Below, piece by piece: positions 1-8,332 of a stretch of 49,543 bases of DNA (the stretch's first letter is position 1; every line of letters starts with the position of its first letter). The notes beneath the pieces were generated by a model. The model did no database searches. It was not told the origin of the DNA and saw only the letters and a program-made list of their open reading frames with translations. The stretch covers positions 1-49,543 of the forward strand of contig NZ_SMKA01000029.1 of NCBI RefSeq assembly GCF_004348455.1. Reading direction: 5' to 3'. The DNA is from Kribbella albertanoniae. Its GTDB lineage: Bacteria; Actinomycetota; Actinomycetes; Propionibacteriales; Kribbellaceae. Position numbers and translations under genes: made by a program.

Positions 1-569
1 AGGGTGGCCAGCTGGCGGATGACGGTGGGGTCGCCTTCGCGCCAAGCTGCGACGGGGTCGTCTGAGATTCGGGCGAGTTTGTGCATGGGCTGATTGGCCA
101 TGGCGCGGAGGGCGAACAGGTCGAGGTCGGCGGCGTTGTCGATGAAGCGCTGGGCGGCGGTGGCGCGGCGGATGAAGCGAATGCGGCGCGGGAGCCAGAT
201 CAGGAGCGCGAAGAGGATGGGAAGGGTGATCGTGACCGCGGCAAGCACGTAGGCGAGTTGTTCGACGGCATGCGCCTGGTCGCGGCCGGCCTGGGCCATG
301 CGCGCGGCGGCCGCGGCGGCGCCGTCGATGGGCGAGCGGAGTTCGTCGCCGACCGCGGGCACCTTGCCGATCGGTTCGGACAGCCGACGGAGGTCCTCGG
401 CCAGGCCGTCACCAGCTTCGGCAGTCTTGCGGCCCGGCGCCCCGAGGGCGTTGGTGATGCGGAAGACCAGCAGGCCGACCTGCACGCACACATAGACCCA
501 TCCGACCAGCAACAGGTCGCCGAAAACCTGCCAGAACCGCTGCCGACCAACCTGCGAGTAGACCTTCAT
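1..569 (-). CDS. Two-pass membrane protein, C-terminal end cut by the window edge
   Basis: Reading leftward from ATG at 569-567 the frame stays open to base 1, giving at least 189 residues; the end lies outside the window. Two hydrophobic segments are visible, about residues 17-37 and 105-125, the second followed by a positively charged stop-transfer stretch (LPRRIRFIRR). The segment between them is hydrophilic and Ala/Arg-rich and may be helical, and would be extracytoplasmic if both termini are cytoplasmic. The start is 10 bases after the stop of the tryptophan dioxygenase gene, so the two are probably one transcript. I do not recognise a family. Function is unknown; cotranscription with kynA is the only hint. 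Confidence 0.75.
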   Translation of the reverse strand, partial: MKVYSQVGRQRFWQVFGDLLLVGWVYVCVQVGLLVFRITNALGAPGRKTAEAGDGLAEDLRRLSEPIGKVPAVGDELRSPIDGAAAAAARMAQAGRDQAHAVEQLAYVLAAVTITLPILFALLIWLPRRIRFIRRATAAQRFIDNAADLDLFALRAMANQPMHKLARISDDPVAAWREGDPTVIRQLAT

Positions 570-579
570 TGCCCAGACG

Positions 580-1398
580 CTAGAGGGAAGAGCGGAGATC
601 CCACAGCAACGGGTAGTAACGAAGGTCGAGGCGGCTGCGGAGGTAGGTGGCGCCGGAGGAGCCGCCGGTGCCTGGTTTGGTGCCGATCATGCGTTCGACC
701 ATGACTACGTGGCGGGCGCGCCAGGCGGCGGCTAGTTCGTCGTGCTGGAGGAGGGCTTCGGCCAGCTCCCAGACGGCGCCGTAGTGGGCGCGGTCGCCGG
801 CGACCTTGCGGAGGGCGTCGCTGATGGCGTCGTCCGTGTCGGTCTCGAAACCGGCATGACCCAGTACGGCGAGGAAGGCGTCCCACAGGCTTGGTTCGTC
901 GAGCCGGCGCTCGAGGCGGGCGGTCTCGGCCTCGGTCAGGCCGCGGAACCGGCGTACGAAGGAGGGGTCCTTCGCGGCGGACAGGAACTCGATCTCCCGG
1001 AACTGGACCGACTGGAACCCGCTGGCCGGCGACAACCGGTGCCGGAACTCGCCGAAGTCCTGGGGGGTCATGGTCTCGAGGATGTCGACCTGCTGGGTGA
1101 GGGTGCGCTCGATCGTGTGCACTCGGCGCAGGAGGTGCTGGGCCAGCCACAGCTCGTCGTTCAGCATCGCGTCCCGGGAGGCTGTCAGCTCGTGCAGGAC
1201 CTGCTTGAACCAGAGCTCGTAGACCTGGTGGATCGTGATGAACAGCAGCTCGTCGTGGGCCGGCGGGTTCGACTCCAGCCGTTGCTGGTCGAGCAGTTGC
1301 GGCAACCGTAGGTAACTGCCGTAGGTCAGTCGGCCACCTTCCTCACCGAAGTTGACCTCGACCCCGCCCCAGCGCCCCGCGACTACCTCGTCTGCCAT
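580..1398 (-). CDS. kynA: Tryptophan 2,3-dioxygenase
   Basis: Haem enzyme that opens the indole ring of L-tryptophan to N-formylkynurenine, the first step of the kynurenine pathway. The 272-residue length fits bacterial TDO. Visible signatures are LTYGSYL near residue 25, FITIHQVYELWFKQ at 53-66 with the active-site His at about 57, the FGEFRHRLSPASGFQSVQFR block, and RHVVMVERMIGTKPGTGGSSG near 229-249 with the presumed proximal haem ligand His at about 230. The start ATG at 1398 gives a normal N-terminus, although the ribosome-binding site is weak. It is followed after 10 bases by a membrane-protein gene and is divergent from the gene at 1481. No kynureninase or formamidase gene is visible nearby. 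Confidence 0.95.
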   Translation of the reverse strand: MADEVVAGRWGGVEVNFGEEGGRLTYGSYLRLPQLLDQQRLESNPPAHDELLFITIHQVYELWFKQVLHELTASRDAMLNDELWLAQHLLRRVHTIERTLTQQVDILETMTPQDFGEFRHRLSPASGFQSVQFREIEFLSAAKDPSFVRRFRGLTEAETARLERRLDEPSLWDAFLAVLGHAGFETDTDDAISDALRKVAGDRAHYGAVWELAEALLQHDELAAAWRARHVVMVERMIGTKPGTGGSSGATYLRSRLDLRYYPLLWDLRSSL

Positions 1399-1480
1399 GT
1401 GGCTGAGGCTATATCAGGCGGTTCGTGACCGGTCAGGCATTGGCTCGTTGGACCTGGGGTACGCCGATTCAAGGAGTTGC

Positions 1481-1945
1481 ATGTCAGCCACGGTCGAAGC
1501 CCCGCTGATCCCCGGACCCGTCCAGGGGCCAACGCGGGAAGAGCCGTTGGTCGAGGCGCTGTTGCTGGACGACTACCGGTCGCTGGCCCGCCTGGCCTAT
1601 CTGATTCTGCCGCCGTCGATCAGCCGCTCCCGGCGGATCGCGGCCGCGCACCGCGTCGTGCAGTACGCCGTACCTCCGGGGCTCCCGGTGCCGGATCGGG
1701 AGCCCCGTGAGTTCCTCCGCCGCCGGGTCGTCCAGGAGGCGGCGCGGCAGGCGGCGAACCGGCCGATGCTGGAGCGGCTGGGCAGTGTCTTCGCCCCCGC
1801 GGACCCGCCGAACTTCGACCCGTGCGCAATCGGTCTCGACCGCACCGCGATCGAGCGGCGGTGCCGGCGCGGCCGCCGGGTCGCCCTGGCCGGCACCGCG
1901 GTGCTCACCGCCTGCGTGCTGGCCGCGTTGCTGCTGATGTCTTGA
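1481..1945 (+). CDS. Small C-terminally membrane-anchored protein, sigma-region-2-like N-terminus
   Basis: A 154-residue protein; I chose ATG 1481 because AAGGAG sits at 1471-1476 with good spacing, whereas the longer open frame from 1352 overlaps the start of kynA. Residues 30-65 (DDYRSLARLAYLIL...AAHRVVQYA) vaguely recall the first helices of ECF sigma factor region 2, but no region 4 follows. After an Arg-rich stretch (RRCRRGRRV) there is one transmembrane helix at about 134-152 and the protein ends there. It could be a degenerate sigma-like protein or anti-sigma-like membrane protein. The family is not recognised; that it is a real gene is well supported by RBS and codon use. Confidence 0.65.
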   Translation: MSATVEAPLIPGPVQGPTREEPLVEALLLDDYRSLARLAYLILPPSISRSRRIAAAHRVVQYAVPPGLPVPDREPREFLRRRVVQEAARQAANRPMLERLGSVFAPADPPNFDPCAIGLDRTAIERRCRRGRRVALAGTAVLTACVLAALLLMS

Positions 1946-2008
1946 CGTCGCGTTAGCTGCCACCTACTTTCGGTTCACCGCCCACCCCCTACCGCCCCAG
2001 GGAGTCTC

Positions 2009-3469
2009 GTGATGTTCGGTGGAATCGTTTCCAGCCTCAGTTTGCTCATCACTCCACTCGGTGCCCCAGCGCCCGCGCCCGCGACCCCGGAGGTCCCCTT
2101 GGCGCCGCAAGCCACGATCTGCAACAAGTACTGCGACGCCCGCGACCCGGCGCTGTCCCCCGGGGACCGCTCGCCGGTGTCGGCGACCCTGTTCGGCCGG
2201 ACCTTCCGGCTGCACTTCGACGACGCCGACGCGATGGGTTGGGGATCGATCGAGGGCGGCAGTCCCGGTGACGAGGTCTGGCTGGACCGCTCGATGGACG
2301 GCGGCCGCAGCTGGGCCGATGGCAGCAAACTCGGCGCCACCACGATCCCGGCCGGCCAGACCGGCTGGCGGACCCAGATGTACAACGTCGACGACTGGGC
2401 GAACGAGGGCGTCGGCGCGCTGCGCGTCTGCGGCAAGGCCGGCGACCGCCCCGACATCACCTGCTCCCCCTGGGCCCGTACGACGTGGAACGCCTGGGAT
2501 CGCCGTACGGCGGCAGCGACCGCGCTGATGCAGGACTACAACCGGTCCACCGGACTGTGGCGAACCACCGGCTGGTGGAACTCAGCCAACGCGTTGAACG
2601 CGGTCATCGACAACATCCGCGTCAGTGGCATGAACAGCTACAAGTACGCGATCGGCCGCACCTACGACCTCAACCTGAACGCCGCCCAAGGACAGTTCCG
2701 CAACGACTACATCGACGACACCGGCTGGTGGGGTCTGACCTGGATCGCGGCGTACGACCTGACTGGGGAAGCGCGCTACCTGCAGACGGCTCGGGCCGAC
2801 GCCGACCACATGGCGGCGCACTGGGACAACGTCTGTGGTGGCGGGGTCTGGTGGAGTCAGGCCAAGACCTACAAGAACGCGATCACCAACGCGCTCTACA
2901 TCCAGCTCAGCGCGGCTCTGCACAACCGGATCGCCGGGGACACGACGTACCTGCAGCGTGCGCAGAGTGGCTGGACCTGGTTCCAGCAGAGCGGGATGAT
3001 CAACAGTTCGAACCTGGTCAACGACGGGATCAGCCTGTCCACGTGCAAGAACAACGGCGATACCACCTGGACCTACAACCAGGGGGTTCCGATCGCGGCA
3101 CTGGTCGAGTTGTCGAAGGCAACGAACAACTCGGCGTACCTGACGACGGCACGGCAGCTCGCCAACGCGTCGACGACTGCTGCCGGACTGCACACCTCCG
3201 ACGGCATCTTGCGGGAGCCGTGTGAGGGTGGCGACTGCGGTGGCGACGGGCCGTCGTTCAAAGGGATCTACGCGCGGGCACTGACGTATCTGAACACCAC
3301 ACTGTCCGATCACCCCTACTCGACGTACCTGCGTCGCCAGGCGGATCGCGCGTACGCCGCGGACCGGACACCGATGGATCAGTACGGACTGCGCTGGTAC
3401 GGCCCGCTCGACAAGGTGGACGGGGCTCGGCAGCAGTCGGCGCTGGACCTGCTCAACGCGCCGGTCTGA
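2009..3469 (+). CDS. Secreted glycoside hydrolase family 76 (alpha-1,6-mannanase type)
   Basis: GH76 enzymes cleave alpha-1,6-linked mannan of fungal walls or mannose-rich glycans. The GTG at 2009 overlaps a better placed ATG at 2012, seven bases after GGAG at 2001-2004; starting there gives 485 residues. A short hydrophobic signal peptide (about residues 1-25) is followed by an Ala/Pro-rich stretch, a 100-residue N-terminal region with paired cysteines, and the (alpha/alpha)6 domain. NDYIDDTGWWGLTW near residues 230-245 contains the GH76 catalytic Asp pair, and further Trp/Gly-rich helices (CGGGVWWSQ, NAITNALYIQL) fit the family. The ROK regulator 35 bases downstream is a likely sugar-responsive regulator. 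Confidence 0.9.
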   Translation: MMFGGIVSSLSLLITPLGAPAPAPATPEVPLAPQATICNKYCDARDPALSPGDRSPVSATLFGRTFRLHFDDADAMGWGSIEGGSPGDEVWLDRSMDGGRSWADGSKLGATTIPAGQTGWRTQMYNVDDWANEGVGALRVCGKAGDRPDITCSPWARTTWNAWDRRTAAATALMQDYNRSTGLWRTTGWWNSANALNAVIDNIRVSGMNSYKYAIGRTYDLNLNAAQGQFRNDYIDDTGWWGLTWIAAYDLTGEARYLQTARADADHMAAHWDNVCGGGVWWSQAKTYKNAITNALYIQLSAALHNRIAGDTTYLQRAQSGWTWFQQSGMINSSNLVNDGISLSTCKNNGDTTWTYNQGVPIAALVELSKATNNSAYLTTARQLANASTTAAGLHTSDGILREPCEGGDCGGDGPSFKGIYARALTYLNTTLSDHPYSTYLRRQADRAYAADRTPMDQYGLRWYGPLDKVDGARQQSALDLLNAPV

Positions 3470-3504
3470 TCGATTTGAGCCGGTCTCCGGCATAATTCGG
3501 CGGC

Positions 3505-4665
3505 ATGAGTGCCGGGACGGATCTGGGTGGGCTGCGGCGGATCAACGAGTTGGCGATCCTGGCCGCGGTCCGCGCGGGTGCGGACACACTGACCGAGGTG
3601 GTGCGGGAGACCGGGCTGGCGCGGGCGTCGGTCGGTGAGGTGACACGTGATCTGGTCGCAAGCGGTTGGCTGAGCGAGGCGGCGCCGGTGGTGCGGGGTC
3701 GCGGGCGGCCGGCGGTTCGGTATGAGTACCGCGCTGGGGCGGGCGTGTTGATCGGGGCGGATATCGGGGCCTTCAATCTGCGGGTCGCGATTTCTGATCT
3801 GACTGGTCATCGCCTGACTCAATCCCGTCGGTTCACGACGCCAGAGGTGCCGGCGCGACAGCGGCTGAAGATCCTGGATGCGGCGATCAACGACTGCCTG
3901 CGCGACACCGGCCGCGACCGTGGGGACATCTGGGGTGTGGTCGCCGGAAGCACCGGGCGGGTCGGCGACGGACGCGTGCTGCTGTCGGCCGCCATCCCGG
4001 ACTGGACAGGTGTGGACCTGGCCGGTCACCTCCGCCGAAGCCTCCCGGACGCACTGATAGCCATCGACAACGACAGCCGGCTGGCCTCCCTCGCCGAACA
4101 GAAGCTTGGACCGGGTCGGCCGGAGAGCCTCGTGCTCCTGCAGGCCGGGCGGCGGACCGGGCTTGGTTTGGTGATCAATGGTCGTCCGCACGCTGGCTTC
4201 GGTGGCGTTGCTGGTGACCTCAGCCGCTTTCCCGCGCTGAAGTGGGAGGGTGCGATGGAGTACCTCCAGCAGAGCGGGGTAGCGCCCACCTCGGGCGCGA
4301 CGAAGGATCCGGTCGCCGACACCCTGAACGCGGCGATCGAAGGCTCGCCCGAGGCGCTGGCCGCAGTACGTCGATATATCCGGATGCTGGCCAACACCGC
4401 CGGCGCGGTGGTGTCGATCCTCGACCCCGAAGTGCTTGTCCTCGGCGGCTCACTCGCGGCGTACGGCGACCTGCTGCTGCCGCTGCTCGCCGCGGAACTC
4501 GAACTGCTCTGCCTGCGGATGCCCCGGCTCGAGGCGTCCACGCTCGGAGCCGATTGCGCCGTACTCGGTGCCCTTTGCGCGGCCGCCGAACTCGTCGACG
4601 GCGCCCTGATCGGCTCCGGCCCAGGCCCGCTCCCGACACACGCGCGCCCATTGGTTTCGATCTGA
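3505..4665 (+). CDS. ROK-family transcriptional regulator
   Basis: A 386-residue ROK protein with an N-terminal winged helix (about residues 8-65, LTEVVRETGLARASVGEVTRDL) followed by a sugar-kinase-like ASKHA domain. The phosphate-binding motif VLIGADIGAFNLRVAI is at about 82-97 and the C-terminal adenosine-type motif EVLVLGGSLAAYGD is present. The usual ROK zinc motif CxCGxxGC is absent: the equivalent region reads HAGFGGVAGDLSRFPAL, so kinase activity is doubtful and a purely regulatory role is likely. It follows the GH76 gene by 35 bases and may control it in response to a sugar. CATAAT at 3491-3496 could serve as a -10 for a near-leaderless transcript, but no matching -35 is evident. Confidence 0.88.
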   Translation: MSAGTDLGGLRRINELAILAAVRAGADTLTEVVRETGLARASVGEVTRDLVASGWLSEAAPVVRGRGRPAVRYEYRAGAGVLIGADIGAFNLRVAISDLTGHRLTQSRRFTTPEVPARQRLKILDAAINDCLRDTGRDRGDIWGVVAGSTGRVGDGRVLLSAAIPDWTGVDLAGHLRRSLPDALIAIDNDSRLASLAEQKLGPGRPESLVLLQAGRRTGLGLVINGRPHAGFGGVAGDLSRFPALKWEGAMEYLQQSGVAPTSGATKDPVADTLNAAIEGSPEALAAVRRYIRMLANTAGAVVSILDPEVLVLGGSLAAYGDLLLPLLAAELELLCLRMPRLEASTLGADCAVLGALCAAAELVDGALIGSGPGPLPTHARPLVSI

Positions 4666-4778
4666 GCCCAAGGTTGGTTGCCAGGCTCTTATATCTATGG
4701 AGTCCGTCATAAATGAGGAGCTCCAATGTCGGGCAACGGCCCTGGTTGGTGACCGATGCGTAATGCAAAGATGGCGCC

Positions 4779-5267
4779 ATGGAACTGAAGCTGTCCGCGT
4801 CGTACGACGCCACGCCCGAGGAAGTGTTCGCAGTCGTCACGGACAAGACGTTCCGTGAGCAGGCCTGCGAGAAGACCAACGCGTTGTCGTACGACGTGCA
4901 GGTGACCGAGTCCGGCGCCGACACGATCGTCAAGGTGACCCGGGAGATGGCGTCGGACGACGTACCGGACATCGCCCGCAAGTTCGTCGGCGGGACGCTG
5001 ACCGTCGTCCAGACCGAGACCTGGCACGCGGCGGCCGCCGACGGGTCCCGCATGGCCGACGTGGCCGGGGAGATCACCAACACCCCGGTCACCCTGAAGG
5101 GCACCGCGAGCATCACCCCGGGCGGCGCTCAGTCCACCCAGGGCATCGTGCTGGACGTCAAGGTCGCCGTACCGCTGATCGGCAAGAAGATCGAGCCCTT
5201 CGTCGTCGACGCCATCCGCAAGGGTCTGGTGAAGGAGCACGAGCTCGGCCAGGACTGGACCAAGTAG
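4779..5267 (+). CDS. DUF2505 domain protein
   Basis: 162 residues matching the actinobacterial DUF2505 family as I recognise it: an N-terminal MELKLSASYDATPEEVFAVV segment typical of START/SRPBCC-like folds, the conserved WHAAAADGSRMADVAGEI stretch, and a C-terminal IGKKIEPFVVDAIRKGLVKE helix. Biochemical role is unknown; the fold suggests binding of a lipid or other hydrophobic ligand. No signal peptide or membrane segment is visible. The 113-base gap after the ROK gene and no tight coupling downstream suggest its own promoter. Confidence 0.85.
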   Translation: MELKLSASYDATPEEVFAVVTDKTFREQACEKTNALSYDVQVTESGADTIVKVTREMASDDVPDIARKFVGGTLTVVQTETWHAAAADGSRMADVAGEITNTPVTLKGTASITPGGAQSTQGIVLDVKVAVPLIGKKIEPFVVDAIRKGLVKEHELGQDWTK

Positions 5268-5284
5268 AACCTTCGTGTGTCGCT

Positions 5285-5304
5285 GCCGGGTCAACAGGCC
5301 CGGC
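5285..5304 (+). terminator. Weak hairpin after DUF2505 gene
   Basis: GCCGGG at 5285-5290 and CCCGGC at 5299-5304 form a 6-bp stem with an 8-base loop, 17 bases after the DUF2505 stop. There is no T tract. It may be a weak terminator or be fortuitous in high-GC DNA. Confidence 0.3.
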
Positions 5305-5347
5305 GGTGGCACGCTGTGGAGTGAGTGCTCCCTGGAGGTGAGCCTGG

Positions 5348-5524
5348 ATGCGGAAACTGCTCCTGTACGCCGACACCGCCCAGTACTGCGTGATCTGCGC
5401 AGGCACGATGCCGTTCGAACGCGTCGCCGCCGTTGATCACGACCACGACGAAACGACCGAGCTGATCTGCGTGGCCTGCGGGTACGCGCTGCTCGTCGAC
5501 CCACCACTGCAGAACTCCGCCTAA
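5348..5524 (+). CDS. 58-residue CxxC/CxxC small protein
   Basis: ATG at 5348 is preceded by a strong GGAGGTG at 5334-5340, and the frame ends at TAA 5522-5524, giving 58 residues. The protein contains YCVICAGTM near residue 13 and ICVACGYAL near residue 40, two CxxC knuckles about 27 residues apart, with DHDHDE between them. This suggests a zinc-ribbon-like metal site. It is too short to assign to a family. It ends 4 bases before the convergent lipase gene's end, so the two genes abut tail to tail. Confidence 0.72.
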   Translation: MRKLLLYADTAQYCVICAGTMPFERVAAVDHDHDETTELICVACGYALLVDPPLQNSA

Positions 5525-5528
5525 GCCC

Positions 5529-6407
5529 CTAGACCGGCGGGCCGAAGAAGCACACGACGCGTTTGGCGTGGGCTGGGTCCAGCGCGTTGGCCACCAGCTG
5601 GGCGACAGTCGGGTCGAAGGCCAGGCCGACGTGACCGACCGGGTCGAGCGGGCAGGTGTCCTGGACGAACTGGTTGGTGACACCGGCTTCACGGATGAAC
5701 GATGTCTCGTGCGGGACGACCAGCGGGTCGAAACGACTGGCGATCACCGTGTACTTGACGCCGGACTGGGCGATCGGGCCGGCCGTCACCTGCTCCACCG
5801 CCGTACCGCCGACGATCAGCTCGTCACACGCCGGGCAGCCGAACTGCCGCAGTACCTGATCGACGACCGGACGCAGTCCGAGGTAGTCGGCGACGGTCAC
5901 CAGGCCGCCGAACGTGGTCCCGTGGGTCGGTGGCGCCAGGGCAACGACCTTCCCGACCTGACCGGCGTACCCCAGGATCTTGGGACCGTAGATGCTCTGG
6001 AAGGCCCCTTCGGAGTGACCGACGAGGTCCACCTTGGCAGCGCCGGTGGCCGTGCGGACGCGCTGGACGAAGGCCTCGATCTGAGCGGCCGACTCGGCGA
6101 TCGGGATCGTGCCGCCGACCGGAAGCAGCGGGCTCGCCTGGCCGTAGGTCAGTGTGAAAGCGCAGTACCCCTTCCCAGCCAGGTACGGGCCGAGATAGGA
6201 GTAGTTGCCGGGGCCGTTGCCGCCCAGTCCGTGCAGGAGCACGAGCGGGTTGGGATGCGCGGCCGACGGCTTGCAGGACCAGTTGTCGAACCCGGACGTC
6301 GGTGTCACTGTCGGGGCAGCGGTGGCGGGCGTCGTGGTAACCAGGGCGGTTGTCACCACGGCGCTTGCCACCAGCGCGGCAAGGGTTCTTCGGAGGCGAT
6401 TGGACAT
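5529..6407 (-). CDS. Secreted lipase/esterase (alpha/beta hydrolase, Lipase_2 type)
   Basis: 292 residues from ATG 6407, preceded on the minus strand by a GGGGAGCC ribosome-binding site; a longer reading from 6464 adds 19 unconvincing residues. A cleavable signal peptide spans about residues 1-30 (LVTTTPATA before APTV). The oxyanion strand PLVLLHGLGGNGPGNYS is at 54-70, the nucleophile elbow VGHSEGAF puts the catalytic Ser at about 132, an Asp lies in SRFDPLVVPHET, and the His is in PVGHVGLAF near the C-terminus. Cys residues at about 45, 82 and in FGCPACDEL suggest disulphides, as in secreted Streptomyces-type lipases. It is divergent from a TetR regulator. Confidence 0.9.
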   Translation of the reverse strand: MSNRLRRTLAALVASAVVTTALVTTTPATAAPTVTPTSGFDNWSCKPSAAHPNPLVLLHGLGGNGPGNYSYLGPYLAGKGYCAFTLTYGQASPLLPVGGTIPIAESAAQIEAFVQRVRTATGAAKVDLVGHSEGAFQSIYGPKILGYAGQVGKVVALAPPTHGTTFGGLVTVADYLGLRPVVDQVLRQFGCPACDELIVGGTAVEQVTAGPIAQSGVKYTVIASRFDPLVVPHETSFIREAGVTNQFVQDTCPLDPVGHVGLAFDPTVAQLVANALDPAHAKRVVCFFGPPV

Positions 6408-6497
6408 TGCGGGCTCCCCGTGACGTATCGTTCGGTGACCGGCGGGTAACCGAGAGTTGAGCACGTCTTCGGGTTATTGACAAGAGCTCGTGTTCAA

Positions 6498-6514
6498 AAC
6501 CAGCTCTGCTGGTT
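6498..6514. promoter_or_regulatory. Candidate TetR operator palindrome
   Basis: AACCAGC TCT GCTGGTT is a perfect inverted repeat with 7-base arms and a 3-base centre, in the gap between the lipase and the TetR gene. Size and symmetry fit a TetR-dimer site. A TTGACA hexamer lies just upstream at 6477-6482, so a bound repressor could block plus-strand transcription. Confidence 0.55.
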
Positions 6515-6546
6515 ACAGAACCGGAACCGGGGGTAACGTCCAGCGC

Positions 6547-7179
6547 ATGAGTAGGACCATTCGGGGACTGGACGCCGAGCAGCGACGGGCGGAGCGACGC
6601 GAGCAACTGCTCGACGCGGCGCTCAAACTGTTCGCGGCCAACGGCTATCTCGCTACGTCGATCGAGCAGATCTGTACGACGGCGTACATCGGCACCAAGA
6701 GCTTCTACGAGCTGTTCACGAGCCGCGAGGAGTGTTACGTCGCCGTACTGCGGCGGACGTCGGACCGGCTCGAGGCACAGATGCTGGAGGCCGCCCGGCA
6801 GGCCACGGGGAACGAGCGGCAGGAGGCACCGCGGCTGCTCGCGACTTTCGTGCACGCGCTCGTCGATGATCCGCAGGTCACCCGAGTCACCTTCGGCATG
6901 GCGTCGGGGATCTCGGAGAGCGTCGAGCGCGAGCGGCGAGCCAACCGCCGCTGGGCGGCCGGCTTCCTCGAACAGCTCTGGGACGTGTACGACGGCCCGC
7001 CGGCCGATGAGTTGCGGACGGTTCGGCACGGCGTGGCGATCGGGCTGGTCGGCGGCATGTTCGACCTGATCTCCGACTGGCTGCTGGACGCCGACCTCAC
7101 GAACCAGCAGCAGATCGAAGCCCTCATCGACGACCTGACGACCTTCTACATCACGGTGCGCCGCGGCCTCACCAGATAG
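6547..7179 (+). CDS. TetR-family transcriptional regulator
   Basis: 210 residues from ATG 6547. The frame could also open at 6490, but that would place the candidate operator inside the gene. An N-terminal TetR helix-turn-helix is plain: REQLLDAALKLFAANGYLATS followed by IEQICTTAYIGTKSFYELF. The C-terminal ligand domain is all-helical and Arg/Glu-rich with a late hydrophobic helix (VAIGLVGGMFDLISDWLL). Probably it represses itself and the divergent lipase gene through the palindrome at 6498-6514. Ligand unknown. Confidence 0.88.
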   Translation: MSRTIRGLDAEQRRAERREQLLDAALKLFAANGYLATSIEQICTTAYIGTKSFYELFTSREECYVAVLRRTSDRLEAQMLEAARQATGNERQEAPRLLATFVHALVDDPQVTRVTFGMASGISESVERERRANRRWAAGFLEQLWDVYDGPPADELRTVRHGVAIGLVGGMFDLISDWLLDADLTNQQQIEALIDDLTTFYITVRRGLTR

Positions 7180-7223
7180 CGTCCGAACGACTGCAGTGCC
7201 TGGTCGGCGTGTTTTCGGACGTT
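7180..7223. terminator. Dispersed inverted repeat, copy 1, between convergent genes
   Basis: CGTCCGAA at 7180-7187 and TTCGGACG at 7214-7221 are inverted 8-base arms lying between the ends of the convergent TetR gene and the DUF3616-like gene. The right half, from GTCGGCG at 7203 through 7223, is identical over 21 bases to 48302-48322. Position suggests a bidirectional terminator or REP-like element. Confidence 0.5.
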
Positions 7224-7226
7224 ACG

Positions 7227-8288
7227 TCATTCGAAGACAAGCGTGCGGAGGGCGACGTGGCCTTCTTCGTCGATGACGTAGTGGGCGTGGCCTTCGTGGT
7301 CGACGGCGATGCCCTCGATCCGGCGGATTCCGCCGAAGTGGTGCATCGTCTTGGTGCCGACCGGGCCGCTCTCCGTCGTCAGCTCGAAGCGGACGTGCTC
7401 GGAGTCGGCGAGCGCGCCTTCCGGGTGGTCGGCGAGGACAGTCGCGGACTTGCCGGAGGCGTCCAGGTCACCGACGATCGCGTCGAACTCCACCCCGTCG
7501 CGGGTGTCGAGCGCGCGGAGTCCGGCCGGGGCCTCCCGAGTGCCGACGTCATTCAGCACCCAGACCCGACCACAACGCGGTACGGCGTCCGGGTCGGCGA
7601 ACAGTTCGTCGACATTCTCCAGCTCGACCACGAGCGGATGCCCGTCCGCCGTGACCGGATAGCGCAGGCCGAGCAGCAATTTGCCCTCGGCACTGAACTC
7701 GGCGGCCTCGATGTTGACCGGGTGATCCGTCGCGCGGACAGTCCCACTCCAGCGCTTCGCCTTCAACTCCCCGGTCGCGATAGTGGCATCGACGTACACC
7801 TGCTGTCCCAGTGGGCCGAGCGGGAGCAGATCAATCCCCGCGAGCGCGTCATTGATCGCCCGGTGCAGACCGAAGCGCATCCGCACCACCTCGAGCTCAG
7901 CCGGCGTACCGTCATCCAGCGTGCGACCGATGGAGGCCTCGCTGACGCGGGCGATCCAGGAGCGCTTGGCAGCGAGCGGTCCGCGCTTCTTGCCGAACTG
8001 CGAGCCGACCAGGTAGACGTACCCGTCGCGGGACGCACAGGCCTCGGCGTCCTCGGTGCGGCCGTTGTGGATTCCGGCGTCGGCCGGCACCCGGACCGCC
8101 GTCCAGCCCTCGTCGAGCGGCGCGCCTGCGGCATGAGCCAGCAGGGCGATCGCGTTCTCCGCGGTCGCCTCGTCGAGCACCGTCACGAACGCTCGCTCCC
8201 AGCCGCGCCGTACCAGCTCGTCGGGGCCGAAGACGCGGCACAGGTCAGATGCTTCGTTGGGATCGAGGTGCAGATCGGTCTCATGCAT
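7227..8288 (-). CDS. DUF3616-like beta-rich hypothetical protein
   Basis: 353 residues, cytoplasmic (no signal peptide). It is rich in short beta-strand motifs with Asp/Gly turns, such as DGYVYLVGSQFGKKRGPL followed by a RSWIARV strand, and KLLLGLRYPVTADGHPLVV, resembling DUF3616 or other predicted beta-propeller proteins. The last strands (RIEGIAVDHEGHAHYVIDEE) look like a propeller blade. No catalytic residues can be assigned. The start ATG 8288 is the first in frame. It is convergent with the TetR gene and lies downstream of the terminator of the aldehyde dehydrogenase gene, so it is probably transcribed alone. Confidence 0.6.
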   Translation of the reverse strand: MHETDLHLDPNEASDLCRVFGPDELVRRGWERAFVTVLDEATAENAIALLAHAAGAPLDEGWTAVRVPADAGIHNGRTEDAEACASRDGYVYLVGSQFGKKRGPLAAKRSWIARVSEASIGRTLDDGTPAELEVVRMRFGLHRAINDALAGIDLLPLGPLGQQVYVDATIATGELKAKRWSGTVRATDHPVNIEAAEFSAEGKLLLGLRYPVTADGHPLVVELENVDELFADPDAVPRCGRVWVLNDVGTREAPAGLRALDTRDGVEFDAIVGDLDASGKSATVLADHPEGALADSEHVRFELTTESGPVGTKTMHHFGGIRRIEGIAVDHEGHAHYVIDEEGHVALRTLVFE

Positions 8289-8332
8289 ACCTGGTAGACG
8301 CTCCGGCAGCCTCGATTGATTCCGCTGTTCGG

